DNA of 64,000 nucleotides, from assembly GCF_017875275.1 (NCBI RefSeq), contig NZ_JAGGML010000001.1, positions 3,617,001-3,681,000 on the forward strand, given 5' to 3'. The position numbers were made by a program, and so were the translations under genes. Source of the stretch: Xanthobacter flavus (GTDB lineage: Bacteria > Pseudomonadota > Alphaproteobacteria > Rhizobiales > Xanthobacteraceae). Each line of letters begins with the position of its first letter. Within the stretch, counting starts at the first letter, position 1. Under the pieces are notes generated by a model. It did not search any database and was not told the DNA's origin. It saw only the letters and a list, made by a program, of their open reading frames with translations. Of this stretch, positions 32,808 to 42,044 are shown in pieces.

Positions 32808-33968
32808 ATGACGTTGCGCAATCTGGCACTGCGCCTCATCGCGACCGCGACGGTGGTCATGCTCATCGCCGGCTGCTCCGATCGCCCCGGCATCGATGCG
32901 CTTGTCCCGGTCGCCGCTCCGCTGGCTGAAGGTGCGCGCGAGCAGGTGATCCTCGTCGCCTCCACCCGCGAACGGGACCCGCGCGCCGGCGTGTTCTTCA
33001 ATGGCGAACGTTCCGCCCAGCTCAATTTCGCGAAGATCGACCTTTCCGTGCCGCCCACCCACAAGCCGGGCGAGATCGAGTGGCCGAAGAACGGGCTGGG
33101 CAATCCGGCCACCGACATGGTGGTGCGGGAGGCCGTCTACCGCGACACCGAAAGCGAGTTCCTGCGCGACCTGAAGAGCGAGCTGGCGCGCCGGCCTGCC
33201 GGCAAGCGCAACGTCTTCATCTTCGTGCACGGCTACAACACCATGTTCTCCGAGGCGCTGTACCGCCTCGCGCAGATGGCGACGGATTCCGACGCGCCGG
33301 CCGTCCCTGTCCTCTTCACCTGGGCCTCGCGGGCGACCACCGAGGGCTATGTCTACGACAACAACAGCGCCACCGCCGCCCGCGACCAGCTGGAGGAGAC
33401 CATCCGCCTCGCCTTCGGCAGCGGCGCGGACCAGGTGAGCATCCTCGCCCACTCCATGGGCAACTGGCTGACGGTGGAGGCGCTGCGCCAGATCCGCATC
33501 TCCGGCAAGACGTTGCCGCCGAACAAGATCGGCAACATCATCCTTGCCGCGCCGGACATCGACGTGGACGTGTTCAAGACCCAGCTGCGCCGCTTCGGCA
33601 AGCCGCCGAAGCCGTTCGTCGTTGTCATCTCGCGGGACGACAAGGCGCTGGGCTTCTCCGAATTCCTCGCCGGCAAGAAGCCGCGGCTCGGAGAATACGC
33701 CAACGACACCGAGCTGGTCGAACTGGGCGCCGTCGTGGTGGACATGACCGACGTTAAGGCGCTCGACAGCTTCAACCACGGCAAGTTCGCGCAACTGGCG
33801 GAAATGGCGCCCCAGCTTCAGAGCACCATCGCCAGCGCCAGCGGAACGGCCACGTCCAACAGCGTGCAGATGCAAGGCGTGCGCATCACCGGCCTCGATC
33901 AGGCGCGGGCGGCCCAGTCGTCCGGCCCCGTCTTGCCGTCCCCAACCCAGCCGCCCCCCGCCCAATAG
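32808..33968 (+). CDS. Lipoprotein alpha/beta hydrolase (DUF900)
   Basis: 386 aa. The lipoprotein signal has lipobox IAGC (Cys23). The alpha/beta hydrolase core carries NVFIFVHGYNTMFSEALYRL (oxyanion strand), the nucleophile elbow ILAHSMGNWL and the late IISRDDKALGF, the order of the DUF900 family. The C-terminus is a Ser/Gln/Pro tail. ATG 32808 is preferred, as it starts the signal peptide and has GGGGGA upstream. It is probably an outer-membrane esterase of unknown substrate. Confidence 0.85.
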   Translation: MTLRNLALRLIATATVVMLIAGCSDRPGIDALVPVAAPLAEGAREQVILVASTRERDPRAGVFFNGERSAQLNFAKIDLSVPPTHKPGEIEWPKNGLGNPATDMVVREAVYRDTESEFLRDLKSELARRPAGKRNVFIFVHGYNTMFSEALYRLAQMATDSDAPAVPVLFTWASRATTEGYVYDNNSATAARDQLEETIRLAFGSGADQVSILAHSMGNWLTVEALRQIRISGKTLPPNKIGNIILAAPDIDVDVFKTQLRRFGKPPKPFVVVISRDDKALGFSEFLAGKKPRLGEYANDTELVELGAVVVDMTDVKALDSFNHGKFAQLAEMAPQLQSTIASASGTATSNSVQMQGVRITGLDQARAAQSSGPVLPSPTQPPPAQ

Positions 33969-34044
33969 GACCCGGCCTTCGCAGGCGACCTATGCCCCGC
34001 CGGCGCTTCCCTCGCGGGCGCGTTCGGTCTAAAGGCGTCGCCTT

Positions 34045-34680
34045 ATGGCCTATTCAGTCAAGGAAATGTTCCTCACCCTGCAGGGGGAGGGCGCGCAGGC
34101 GGGGCGTGCCGCCGTCTTCTGCCGGTTCGCGGGGTGCAACCTGTGGTCCGGGCGGGAGGAGGATCGCGCCGCGGCCCAGTGCCGTTTCTGCGACACCGAT
34201 TTCGTCGGCCTGGATGGCGAGGGTGGCGGCCGCTTCCCGGACGCTGAGGCGCTGGCGGACGCCATCGCGACCGTCTGGGGACAGGCCGGCGCCGAGCGCC
34301 GCTTCGTCGTGTTCACCGGTGGCGAGCCGCTGCTCCAGCTCGATCCGGCAGCCATCGCGGCGGTGCATGCGCGGGGCTTCGAGATCGCGGTGGAGACCAA
34401 CGGCACGGTTGCCGCGCCGGAGGGGCTCGACTGGATCTGCGTCAGCCCCAAGGCTGGCACCGAGCTGAAGCAGCGCGCCGGTCACGAGCTGAAGCTCGTC
34501 TTCCCGCAGACCGGGCTCGATCCCGCCGAGGTCGCGAACCTCCCCTTCACCAACTTCTTCCTCCAGCCCATGGACGGCCCGGATCGCCGCGCGAACACCG
34601 ATGCGGCGGTGGCCTATTGCCTCGCCAATCCGCGCTGGCGCCTGTCCGTCCAGACCCACAAGATGATCGGAATTCCATGA
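34045..34680 (+). CDS. queE: 7-carboxy-7-deazaguanine synthase
   Basis: 211 aa. Radical SAM enzyme with a CX14CX2C cluster motif at Cys31, Cys46 and Cys49 (GCNLWSG, then QCRFCDTDF), as in the QueE clade with an extended loop. FTGGEPLLQLD and ETNGT are the SAM-binding strands, and the C-terminus has LQPMDGP and VQTHKMIGIP. It converts 6-carboxytetrahydropterin to 7-carboxy-7-deazaguanine for queuosine. It overlaps queD by 4 nt. queC is not in the window. Confidence 0.93.
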   Translation: MAYSVKEMFLTLQGEGAQAGRAAVFCRFAGCNLWSGREEDRAAAQCRFCDTDFVGLDGEGGGRFPDAEALADAIATVWGQAGAERRFVVFTGGEPLLQLDPAAIAAVHARGFEIAVETNGTVAAPEGLDWICVSPKAGTELKQRAGHELKLVFPQTGLDPAEVANLPFTNFFLQPMDGPDRRANTDAAVAYCLANPRWRLSVQTHKMIGIP

Positions 34681-35072
34681 CCACCCGTGACACCCCCGCG
34701 GCGCTGCCCGGCCGCGTGCGGATCACCCAGGGCTTCACCTTCGAGGCCGCGCACTTCCTGCCCAACGTGCCGGAAACCCACCGCTGCCGGCGTGTGCACG
34801 GGCATTCCTACCGCGTGGACCTCGCGCTGGAAGGACCGGTGGATCCGGTCACCGGCTTCGTGGTCGACTTCTTCGATGTGGAGAACGCCTTCGGTCCGCT
34901 GCTGAAGCAGCTCGACCATTATTGCCTCAACGACATCGACGGGCTGGAGAACCCCACCGCCGAGATCATCGCGGCGTGGATCTGGACGCGGATGAAGCCG
35001 CTCCTGCCCACGCTCGCGTCCGTGCGGGTCTACGAGACGCCCATGTCGTTCGCCGAATACGCAGAGGGGTGA
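34677..35072 (+). CDS. queD: 6-carboxytetrahydropterin synthase
   Basis: 131 aa. The zinc ligands are His26 (FEAAHFL), His41 and His43 (RVHGHSY), and the catalytic cysteine is Cys37 in HRCRRVHGHSY. VVDFFDVE and LDHYCLNDI are conserved, and YETPMSFAEY ends the fold. It supplies the substrate of queE. The ATG at 34677 overlaps the queE stop (ATGA). Confidence 0.92.
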   Translation: MTTRDTPAALPGRVRITQGFTFEAAHFLPNVPETHRCRRVHGHSYRVDLALEGPVDPVTGFVVDFFDVENAFGPLLKQLDHYCLNDIDGLENPTAEIIAAWIWTRMKPLLPTLASVRVYETPMSFAEYAEG

Positions 35073-35079
35073 GCGGGCC

Positions 35080-35640
35080 TCAGCCCGCCGCGTCCCCCGC
35101 CTTGGCCTTCTTCACGAAGGTGGCGAAGGCGGCAAGCTGCTTCTTGGTAAAGTCCAGCGTGCCCTGATCGGTGACCACGCCGTCCGTGATCTTGGTGTGG
35201 GCCTGGGCGACCATCACCTCCGGTACGTTCATGACGTGGGCATTGAGCGCCACCAGCACCTGCCGCAGGTGATATTGCGCCCGCGCGCCGCCCATGCTGC
35301 CGGGCGAGGCGGACAGGATGAGGGTGGGCTTGCCGGAAAGCGGCTGCGGCTTCAGGCGCGACAGCCAGTCGAGCGCGTTCTTGAGGCCGCCGGGGACGGA
35401 GTAATTGTATTCCGGCGTCACGATGACGAGCGCATCCGCCGCCGCCACCTTCTCCCCCATGGCCGTCACCGGTGCCGGGAAGCCTTCCGCCTCGATGTCC
35501 CCATCATAGATGGGGAATTCGGCGATGGAGGGCAGGATCTCCAGCGTCGTCCCCTCCGGCGCGATGCCCGCCAACGCGCGGGCCAGCGCGGCGTTGAGGG
35601 ACCCCTTGCGAACGCTGCCGACCAGCACGACCCAGTTCAT
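35080..35640 (-). CDS. NADPH-dependent FMN reductase
   Basis: 186 aa. Flavodoxin-like: the FMN phosphate loop LVGSVRKGSLNAALARAL and the TPEYNYSVPGGLKNALDWLSR motif (in parts) define the NADPH-dependent FMN reductase/azoreductase family. The 35640 ATG has GGGAG with 7 nt spacing; an ATG two codons earlier (35646) is too close to it. It may reduce quinones or Fe(III)-flavin, which would fit the neighbouring iron operon, but it is convergent with queD and its operon membership is unclear (95-bp gap). Confidence 0.85.
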   Translation of the reverse strand: MNWVVLVGSVRKGSLNAALARALAGIAPEGTTLEILPSIAEFPIYDGDIEAEGFPAPVTAMGEKVAAADALVIVTPEYNYSVPGGLKNALDWLSRLKPQPLSGKPTLILSASPGSMGGARAQYHLRQVLVALNAHVMNVPEVMVAQAHTKITDGVVTDQGTLDFTKKQLAAFATFVKKAKAGDAAG

Positions 35641-35735
35641 CGCCATTCTCCCGCTGCCCGCCACTCAATGCCCACCACGGGCACGATCCCGATAATGGCG
35701 CAAAAGCAGGAAGGTTGCGTGAGGGCGAATGAAAA

Positions 35736-36869
35736 TCAGCCGATGCGCACCATGTGGTTGTCGTAGCGCGGCCCGCCGGTGCGCCGCGCGGTGATGGCGA
35801 CACCCTCCCGCTCGGCCTTCACCACGATCACCTCGCCATAGCCAGACGCCGCGACGAATGTGCCCGCCTCCGCCCCCGACGCGAGGCCGCAGCCATCGGT
35901 GAGGGGGACCGCGCCGAGATAGCGCCCGTCCGCCTTCCACACGGCCACCTGGTTGCCGCGCGGGGTGGCGCAGGCGACGAAGCGGCCGGAGGGGTCATAG
36001 GCGACCGAGCCGACATAGCCGCGCAACGCCCGCCATGCCGCATCCGGGGCATCGAAGGGGGAGAGCGCGCCATCGGCGGCGATGCGGAAAAGCAGGGGGC
36101 GGGCCTCGCCATCCTTCAACAGGTCCTGCGCCGCCACCACCGTGCCGCCATTGCTGTCGTGCGCGAGGTGGCGGAGCGACAGGCTGGCCAGATCGGCGGA
36201 GAGCTTGCCCTCGCCGCGTACGGCGCCGGTGGTGGGGTCCACGAGGGTGATGCCGGAGCCGGTCACTTCGGCGTCGCGTGCCTCCGGCGTGTTGGGCTCG
36301 ATGCCGCCATTAGCGATGACGAGGGCGGCGCCCGAGCGCATCAGATCATGCGGGCCGTCGCCGCCGCTCGCCCATTCGTCGCGGATGGCGAAGCCGCCCT
36401 CCACGATCCGGACGGCCACGACGCCCCGCCCCATGGCGCGCATGCCATCCGCCGGGCGCTCGATCTCATTGGTCAGGAACAGCCGGCCGTCCGCGGTGAA
36501 ACGGCCGTGGCCGGAGAAAACGCGGCCCTCGCCCGGCCCGAAACTCGTGACCACGCCGGCCTTGCGCCGGTCGAACACGAGGGCGATGCGCCCCGGCCGC
36601 CGTCCCACTGCCACCGCGAGCGGACCCGCCGGGCTCGCCTCGATGCCGTGGAGCCGAACATCGGAAGGCGCCTCCGGCGTCGGGGCGAAGCCGGCGTCGA
36701 GGCCGATGGCGGCGAACCCCTCGCCCACGCCCGCCGTCGCCAGCCAGCCCTCGTCCAGTTCGGCAGCGCGCAGGTCGCCCGGCAAGGTTGCGGCGGCGAG
36801 GAGCGCGGCGCTACCGAGCAGCAGGCCGCGGCGGCCTATGAGCGGGGCGTGGTCGAGGCGCGCGCGCAT
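35736..36869 (-). CDS. DUF1513 protein of the imelysin iron operon
   Basis: 377 aa. It begins with a twin-arginine-like signal (IGRRGLLLGSAALLAAATLP). The rest is a seven-bladed propeller-like DUF1513 protein (FSGHGRFTADGRLFLTNEIE, DGPHDLMRSGAALVIANGGI and the end RYDNHMVRIG). These proteins are periplasmic and regularly end imelysin-DUF1111-imelysin operons. The ATG at 36869 is preferred; an ATG at 36896 would overlap the upstream imelysin stop. The exact function is unknown. Confidence 0.8.
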   Translation of the reverse strand: MRARLDHAPLIGRRGLLLGSAALLAAATLPGDLRAAELDEGWLATAGVGEGFAAIGLDAGFAPTPEAPSDVRLHGIEASPAGPLAVAVGRRPGRIALVFDRRKAGVVTSFGPGEGRVFSGHGRFTADGRLFLTNEIERPADGMRAMGRGVVAVRIVEGGFAIRDEWASGGDGPHDLMRSGAALVIANGGIEPNTPEARDAEVTGSGITLVDPTTGAVRGEGKLSADLASLSLRHLAHDSNGGTVVAAQDLLKDGEARPLLFRIAADGALSPFDAPDAAWRALRGYVGSVAYDPSGRFVACATPRGNQVAVWKADGRYLGAVPLTDGCGLASGAEAGTFVAASGYGEVIVVKAEREGVAITARRTGGPRYDNHMVRIG

Positions 36870-36885
36870 GTCCGTCGCTATCGCC

Positions 36886-37977
36886 TCAGTCGCCATCGAG
36901 GGCGTTGAAGCCCAGCGAGATGCCGAAATAGGAGGCGATGGGCTTGTAGACGGCGAGCTGCGCCGCCTTGAAGGTCTTGATGGCGGTCTGGATGCCTTGC
37001 GCTCCCGATGCGGTGGCGGCCGCGGCGCCGATGTCCGCGGGCAGCTTGTCGGCGGCGGCATCGGCGGCGGTGGCGGCCTTGGTCACCACCCACTGCGGCC
37101 GGCTCGGCAACTGCGCTGCCACCGCGAGGAGGAGCGCGTCGGCGCTGCGGATCATGTTGGCGGCGACACGGCCGGAGCGGCCGGAGCGCCAGCTGTCGGC
37201 GACCATCGGCTTGGCGTCCGAGGGGCCGGAGCCAAGCACGGGCAGCAGCTTGGTGTCGGTTACGCGCTGGTAGGCGCCGGAGAGGTCGGTGAGGATCATG
37301 CCCGGCAGGGCGCCTACGTCCGGGAACAGGGCCGGATCGCCCTTGCCGGAGACGATGGCGCCAAGCACGCCGGAGGACTTGTCGCCCCACGCGGTGCGGA
37401 TCTCGCCCGTGATGGCGGCGAGATTGTTGACGATGGCGGTGCCGAGCGCGCAGCGCCGCGCGGCCTCGGGGCCAGAGACGAGCGCCTCAGGGGCGCCGTC
37501 CTCATACAGCAGCCGCTCCAGCGCCGGCAGGCCCTGCACCGCCGCGCTCGATTGGGCGAAGCGCTCGGGCGCGAGGCGGGCGGGATCGCTGTCGGCGATG
37601 ATCTCCGAGAGGCCACGGGCAATGCCGTTGCGTCGGTCCGGGAAGAAGGAGATGCGGTCGGCGCGGAGCGATAGGGTGATGGGGCCGAAGGTGATGAACT
37701 CCACCGCATTCCAGGCATCCGCCGCCTTGCCATAAGCCTCCTTCAGCGGCGCGACGCCCTCCGCCGAGGGGGTGGGGCAGAAGGCGGCCCAGGCTTTGGC
37801 CTGCTCGGAGGTGGCGGCGGCCAGCGCATCGTAGCGTGGCAAAAGCCAGCCCTCGATGAGCGGCACCGGATCGAGCTTCGGATCGGCCGCGGCCGCCGGA
37901 CCGGTGCCGAAGGCGAGCGCGGCGGCGAGGGCCGCGCCGGCAAGGCGGAAAGAAGAACGGCGTGTGGCTTCGATCAT
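36886..37977 (-). CDS. Second imelysin-family protein
   Basis: 363 aa. A signal peptide ends PAAAA (about residue 31). The imelysin fold is suggested by LLPRYDALAAATSEQAKAW, NAVEFITFGPITLS and the C-terminal KPIASYFGISLGFNALDGD. The classical GxHxxE metal motif of imelysins is not seen: the corresponding helix has no histidine. It is the IP-type imelysin found as the fourth gene of this operon type, probably periplasmic. It may bind iron or a partner without peptidase activity. Confidence 0.8.
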   Translation of the reverse strand: MIEATRRSSFRLAGAALAAALAFGTGPAAAADPKLDPVPLIEGWLLPRYDALAAATSEQAKAWAAFCPTPSAEGVAPLKEAYGKAADAWNAVEFITFGPITLSLRADRISFFPDRRNGIARGLSEIIADSDPARLAPERFAQSSAAVQGLPALERLLYEDGAPEALVSGPEAARRCALGTAIVNNLAAITGEIRTAWGDKSSGVLGAIVSGKGDPALFPDVGALPGMILTDLSGAYQRVTDTKLLPVLGSGPSDAKPMVADSWRSGRSGRVAANMIRSADALLLAVAAQLPSRPQWVVTKAATAADAAADKLPADIGAAAATASGAQGIQTAIKTFKAAQLAVYKPIASYFGISLGFNALDGD

Positions 37978-38025
37978 GACGTCGATCCGCAATATCAGGT
38001 CCACACCGGCAGAAGCCGGTCAAAA

Positions 38026-39273
38026 TCACAGGGACGAAATGTACCGCACCAGCTCCGCCCTGTCCTTGGGCGGCAGCGCGCCGAAGCGCCGCTGCGCGGT
38101 GTCCGCCTCGCCGCCGTGCCAGGCGATCGCCTCCTCCACCGTCCGCGCCCGGCCGTCGTGCAGCAGGCCGGTGTTGGCGGCGATCGCGTCCGAGAGGCCG
38201 GCGAGCGGCGCGGTGCGCCATTGGGAGGCGCCGACGCCCGGCTCCGGCATGGTGTCGCCAAGGTCCGGCCCCATCTCGTGGAGCAGCAGGTCCGTGTACA
38301 TGCGCGCCTCCCCGCCGCCCGCTATGGGCAGGGAGGGCCGGTGACATTGGGCGCAGCCGGTGGAGGTGAACAGCGCGGCGCCGCGTTTCGCCTCGGCCCT
38401 CGGAAGGTCCTCGGGCTCCGGCTGGGGGAGGGAGGCGATGTAGGCCACCACCCTGTCCAGCAAGGCGGAGCCGATTTCCAGTTCGTCGTCCGCGTCTCCG
38501 GACGTGGCGTTGGCATCGCCATGGAGCGCCGTGCGACAGGCCGTCTGCGTGGGCGTGCAATCGCCCCAGGGGTCCGGGTGGAAGCGGGTGGAAAGGCCGA
38601 GATCGAGGAAGAAGGCTTCCGCCGACTGGCGCGCGAGATCGGGCTGCGACGCCTTCCAGCCGAAGCGGCCGATGGCGGTGCTGCCATCGGCGAGGGTGAC
38701 ACGCCGCGCCATGCCTTTCACGCCGTCCACGCCTTTCGCCTGCTCCCGCTCCACCGCGAGGATGGCGGCATCCGGCACGGCGGCCAGCGCCCCCCGGCCC
38801 TTGAGGTCCGGCCCCACCCGCAGGGAAAGCCCACTCGCGGGATCGAGCGGGCCGTAGCCGAGCGCCTCGGGATGCGGCTTGCGGGCGATGCGGCCGTCCG
38901 GCAGGGCCGTATCGGTGACGCCGATCATCCCCTCGCCCGGAATGCCCGGCACCGCATCGATCTGGAAGCGCCGGCCATAGACGGGATCACCGCTGCCGTC
39001 CGGCCGGCCGATCATCAGCACGAAGCCGCGCTCCGCCGTGCCGTGCTCCAGCCGGGCCGGGGCGCGGCGGTCCGCGGGATGGCAGGTGGCGCAGGAGCGG
39101 GCGTCGAACAGCGGGCCGAGGCCGTCGTCGCCGCGCGTCGAGGCGGGGGCGGGCACCCAGGGCCGCTTGAACAGCGCCTTGCCGATGGCGAGGTCCAGCC
39201 TGTCCAGCGTTTCGGCGGCGGCGGGCATCGCGGAGAGGGCGGCGAGCAAGGCGAGGACAAGCACGCGCCCCAT
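38026..39273 (-). CDS. Di-heme thiol-oxidoreductase-like protein (DUF1111)
   Basis: 415 aa. A Sec signal peptide (1-20) is followed by two c-type heme sites, CATCH at 61-65 and CAQCH at 307-311. Family segments include GLGPLFDARSCATCHPADRR, FGWKASQPDLARQSAEAFFLD and LLHEMGPDLGD (in parts), together the DUF1111 di-heme family. These periplasmic proteins probably shuttle electrons. Its ATG overlaps the MCO stop (TGATG), so translation is coupled. Confidence 0.9.
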   Translation of the reverse strand: MGRVLVLALLAALSAMPAAAETLDRLDLAIGKALFKRPWVPAPASTRGDDGLGPLFDARSCATCHPADRRAPARLEHGTAERGFVLMIGRPDGSGDPVYGRRFQIDAVPGIPGEGMIGVTDTALPDGRIARKPHPEALGYGPLDPASGLSLRVGPDLKGRGALAAVPDAAILAVEREQAKGVDGVKGMARRVTLADGSTAIGRFGWKASQPDLARQSAEAFFLDLGLSTRFHPDPWGDCTPTQTACRTALHGDANATSGDADDELEIGSALLDRVVAYIASLPQPEPEDLPRAEAKRGAALFTSTGCAQCHRPSLPIAGGGEARMYTDLLLHEMGPDLGDTMPEPGVGASQWRTAPLAGLSDAIAANTGLLHDGRARTVEEAIAWHGGEADTAQRRFGALPPKDRAELVRYISSL

Positions 39274-40754
39274 CACACCACCCTGATCCAGCCCATGAGG
39301 CCGGAATCCATGTGCTCCAGGATGTGGCAGTGGAACACCCAGTCCCCGCTGGTGGCCCGGAAGGCGATCTCCACCGTCTCGTTGGGCTCGGTCATCACCG
39401 TATCGGCAAGATAGGGCGGGATGTCCTTCTTCTTGGAGGAGGACAGCACGCGGAAGACGTGCCCGTGCAGATGCATGGGGTGGACGTGCTTGGTGACGTT
39501 GCTGATGGAGACGATGTAGCTCGACCCGTCCTTCAGCGTCGCCAGCGGCGGCGGCAGGCGCAGGTCCGCGCCGGCGCCCCAGGAATTGCGGTTGATGGCC
39601 CAGAAGGTCTTGCTGCCGACGCAGGCCGAGGCGATGAGCGCCTTCGCCAAGGGATCGTCCGGTGGCAGCGGGTCGCCGCTCACGATGGGGCCGGCGGCGG
39701 TCTGCACCAGATAGTCGATGCGGCTCGCGCGCTTCACGTCCGGCAGCGGCACCTTGGCGGCGGGCAGCGCCTTGGGGCGGAAGGCGGTCTTCTTGCGGCC
39801 CTTGTCCACCCCGACCAGCGTGGTCAGCAGATAGGGTTCGGCGGTGCGGTAGTCGTAGACCTTCACCTCCTCGCCGGGGCCGGGCATGCGCACATGCACG
39901 TCGATCCGCATGGCGGGGCCCATGCGCCAGATCTCGTTCGGCAGCCTGGAGAGGGGAAGCGGTGTCAGGGCCTGCCCGTCGATGGCGATGATGGCGGCGT
40001 CTTCCGTGTCGCAGCCGAAATCGATGGTGCGGGTGGAATCGGCGACGATGACGCGCAGCCGCACGTCGCCATAGGCCGGCGCCTCGACGCGGGGCGGCAC
40101 GATGGAGCCGTTGGTGGCGCGCACCGTGCCGAAAGTGCCGGCGGTGGAGGCGCCCTCGTCGGTGAACATCTCCAGCCAGCGGCCGTCTTTTTCGTCGAGC
40201 CGCCAGTCCTTCACCACGATGAAGTGCTCGGCATCGAAGCCGAGCTTCGCCTCGGCGGGATCGTCCACCACGAGCAGGCCGACGAGGCCACGGCCCACCT
40301 GGCCCGTCTCGTCGCAATGGGGGTGGAAGAAATAGAAGCCCGGATCAGGCAGGGGCACGTTGTAGGTGAACGTACCGCCGGCCGGGATCGGCGCCTGGGT
40401 GAGGGGCGAGACGCCGTCCGACAGATAGGGCACCCGCACGCCATGCCAGTGGACGGTGGTGAGGTCCGGCAGGCGGTTCTCGAAATCCACCATCAGCCGG
40501 GTGCCCACCGGCGCGCGCAGGGTCAGGAAGGGCGTGCCGTTATAGGCGCAGAAGCCCTTGGTCATCGGCTGGCCCGGGCCGAGCAGCGGCATCTCCATCT
40601 CCGCCGCCGTGAGGGCGAGCCGGCGCACCGGCGCGCTCTTGGGCAGCGTGTCCACGGAGGCCGGCATGCGGCCGAGGGCGGAGGGGGCGAACCCCGCCGC
40701 CCCCGCAGCCGCCGCGCCCGCGAGGAGCGCCCGACGCGATATCATCGCGTCCAT
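39273..40754 (-). CDS. Multicopper oxidase, candidate ferroxidase
   Basis: 493 aa. Tat signal (ISRRALLAGAAAAGAAG). Copper sites are HWHG (102-105), HPH (144-146), HPMHLHGH (425-432) and HCHILEHMDSGLM (475-487), giving a type 1 site with a Met ligand and a trinuclear cluster, as in laccase/CueO/nitrite-reductase-like three-domain MCOs. Between an imelysin and a di-heme protein and near FTR1, a ferroxidase role is likely. A copper-tolerance or lignin role is less likely. It starts 15 nt behind the imelysin gene. Confidence 0.9.
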   Translation of the reverse strand: MDAMISRRALLAGAAAAGAAGFAPSALGRMPASVDTLPKSAPVRRLALTAAEMEMPLLGPGQPMTKGFCAYNGTPFLTLRAPVGTRLMVDFENRLPDLTTVHWHGVRVPYLSDGVSPLTQAPIPAGGTFTYNVPLPDPGFYFFHPHCDETGQVGRGLVGLLVVDDPAEAKLGFDAEHFIVVKDWRLDEKDGRWLEMFTDEGASTAGTFGTVRATNGSIVPPRVEAPAYGDVRLRVIVADSTRTIDFGCDTEDAAIIAIDGQALTPLPLSRLPNEIWRMGPAMRIDVHVRMPGPGEEVKVYDYRTAEPYLLTTLVGVDKGRKKTAFRPKALPAAKVPLPDVKRASRIDYLVQTAAGPIVSGDPLPPDDPLAKALIASACVGSKTFWAINRNSWGAGADLRLPPPLATLKDGSSYIVSISNVTKHVHPMHLHGHVFRVLSSSKKKDIPPYLADTVMTEPNETVEIAFRATSGDWVFHCHILEHMDSGLMGWIRVV

Positions 40755-40769
40755 CCCATGGTCATCGTC

Positions 40770-42044
40770 TCAATTCTTCTTCACGGTCTTCGGGTTATCG
40801 AGGCTGTCGGAGCCTTCCATCTTGATCTGGAGCTTGAGGGCCGCGACGCCGCGCTCGATGGCGTGGGCCTGGGCCACCAGGGTGTCGACGCCGTCCTGGA
40901 TCAGCTTGGCGCCCTTGGTGTTGCCCTCTTCGAGCATCTTGTCGTAGGTGATCTCGCCGGAATCCGCCACGTCCTTCAGTGCCTTGAGGGCGGCGAGAGC
41001 GGCGTCGGACTTGGCGTCGATCTCGTCGGCGACCTTCGGGTCGGCGGCGCGGACGAGGTCGGCGACGGAGGGGCCGGTGACCTTGGCACCGTCCGGCTTC
41101 ACGTAGGAGCCGTAATAGACGTTGCGGATGCCCACCTCGTCATAATAGTGCGCGTTCTGGGTGTTGTTGGAGAAGCAGTCGTGCGCCTCTTCCGGATCAT
41201 GGAGGATGAGGCCGAGCTTCATGCGCTCGCCGGCGAGTTCGCCATAGGACAGCGAGCCGATGCCCGTGAAGATGGTGGCGAGGCCGGCCTTGTCGTTCTT
41301 CTTGACGAGCGCGGCGCGGGCCTTGCCCTTGGCGCCCCACAGGCCGGTCATCTCGTCGAGATCGGCGACGAGCGTCTCGGTGGCTACCTTGAGATACTGG
41401 CCGCGACGGTCGCAATTGCCGTTCGTGCAGTTCTTCAGGTCATAGTCGGTATAGGGGCGCTGGCCCTGGCTGGGCGTCGCGTTATGCAGGTTCTGGCCCC
41501 ACAGCAGGAACTCGATGGCGTGCCAGCCGGAGCCCACGTTCGCCTCGACGCCGCCGGCCGAGTTGAGCTCATGCAGCAGCTTGGGCGTGATCTTGGTGAC
41601 ATCCACCGTCTTCTTGCCGATGCGGATGGACTTCGAGGCGATCACGTTTGCGGTGTAGAGCGGGTTTTCGTCCGACTTCTCGCCGTAGCTCTTCTTGTCC
41701 ACGTAATCGATGAGGCCTTCATCCAGCGGCCAGGCGTTCACATTGCCTTCCCACTCGTCGACGATCTTGTTGCCGAACCGGAAGGCCTCGGTCTGCTGGT
41801 AGTAGACACGGGCCGCCTTCCAGGCGTCGCGCGCCTTGCCGAGGCTCTCGGCGCTGGGGGCGGCGAGGAAGGCCTCGATGGCCTTCTGCATGTCCTTGGC
41901 GGTGGAGGCCGATGTCCCGTAAGACACCTCGGCGAGGTCGGCGTAATGGACGATCACGTCACGCGGCTTCGGCGCCTGCGCGAGCACAGGGCTCGCGAAC
42001 GCTGCGACTGACGCGATGACTGCGCCGAGAAAATGCGCGCGCAT
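40770..42044 (-). CDS. Imelysin-family iron-regulated protein (M75)
   Basis: 424 aa. Signal peptide MRAHFLGAVIASVAAFASPV-LA-Q. The GxHxxE motif is GWHAIEFLLWG with Gly173, His175 and Glu178. A KITPKLLHELNSAGG stretch and the later CTNGNCDRRGQYLKVATE match the IrpA/imelysin group. It is periplasmic and iron-responsive in other bacteria. The start has a strong AAGGAGAG. It is the first gene of the five-gene operon and is divergent from FTR1. Confidence 0.92.
   Translation of the reverse strand: MRAHFLGAVIASVAAFASPVLAQAPKPRDVIVHYADLAEVSYGTSASTAKDMQKAIEAFLAAPSAESLGKARDAWKAARVYYQQTEAFRFGNKIVDEWEGNVNAWPLDEGLIDYVDKKSYGEKSDENPLYTANVIASKSIRIGKKTVDVTKITPKLLHELNSAGGVEANVGSGWHAIEFLLWGQNLHNATPSQGQRPYTDYDLKNCTNGNCDRRGQYLKVATETLVADLDEMTGLWGAKGKARAALVKKNDKAGLATIFTGIGSLSYGELAGERMKLGLILHDPEEAHDCFSNNTQNAHYYDEVGIRNVYYGSYVKPDGAKVTGPSVADLVRAADPKVADEIDAKSDAALAALKALKDVADSGEITYDKMLEEGNTKGAKLIQDGVDTLVAQAHAIERGVAALKLQIKMEGSDSLDNPKTVKKN

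Noticed and set aside
33969-34044. preQ1 riboswitch before queE
   Set aside because: The 76-bp leader is too short and GC-rich, and I cannot find the stem and A-rich tail of a preQ1 aptamer.
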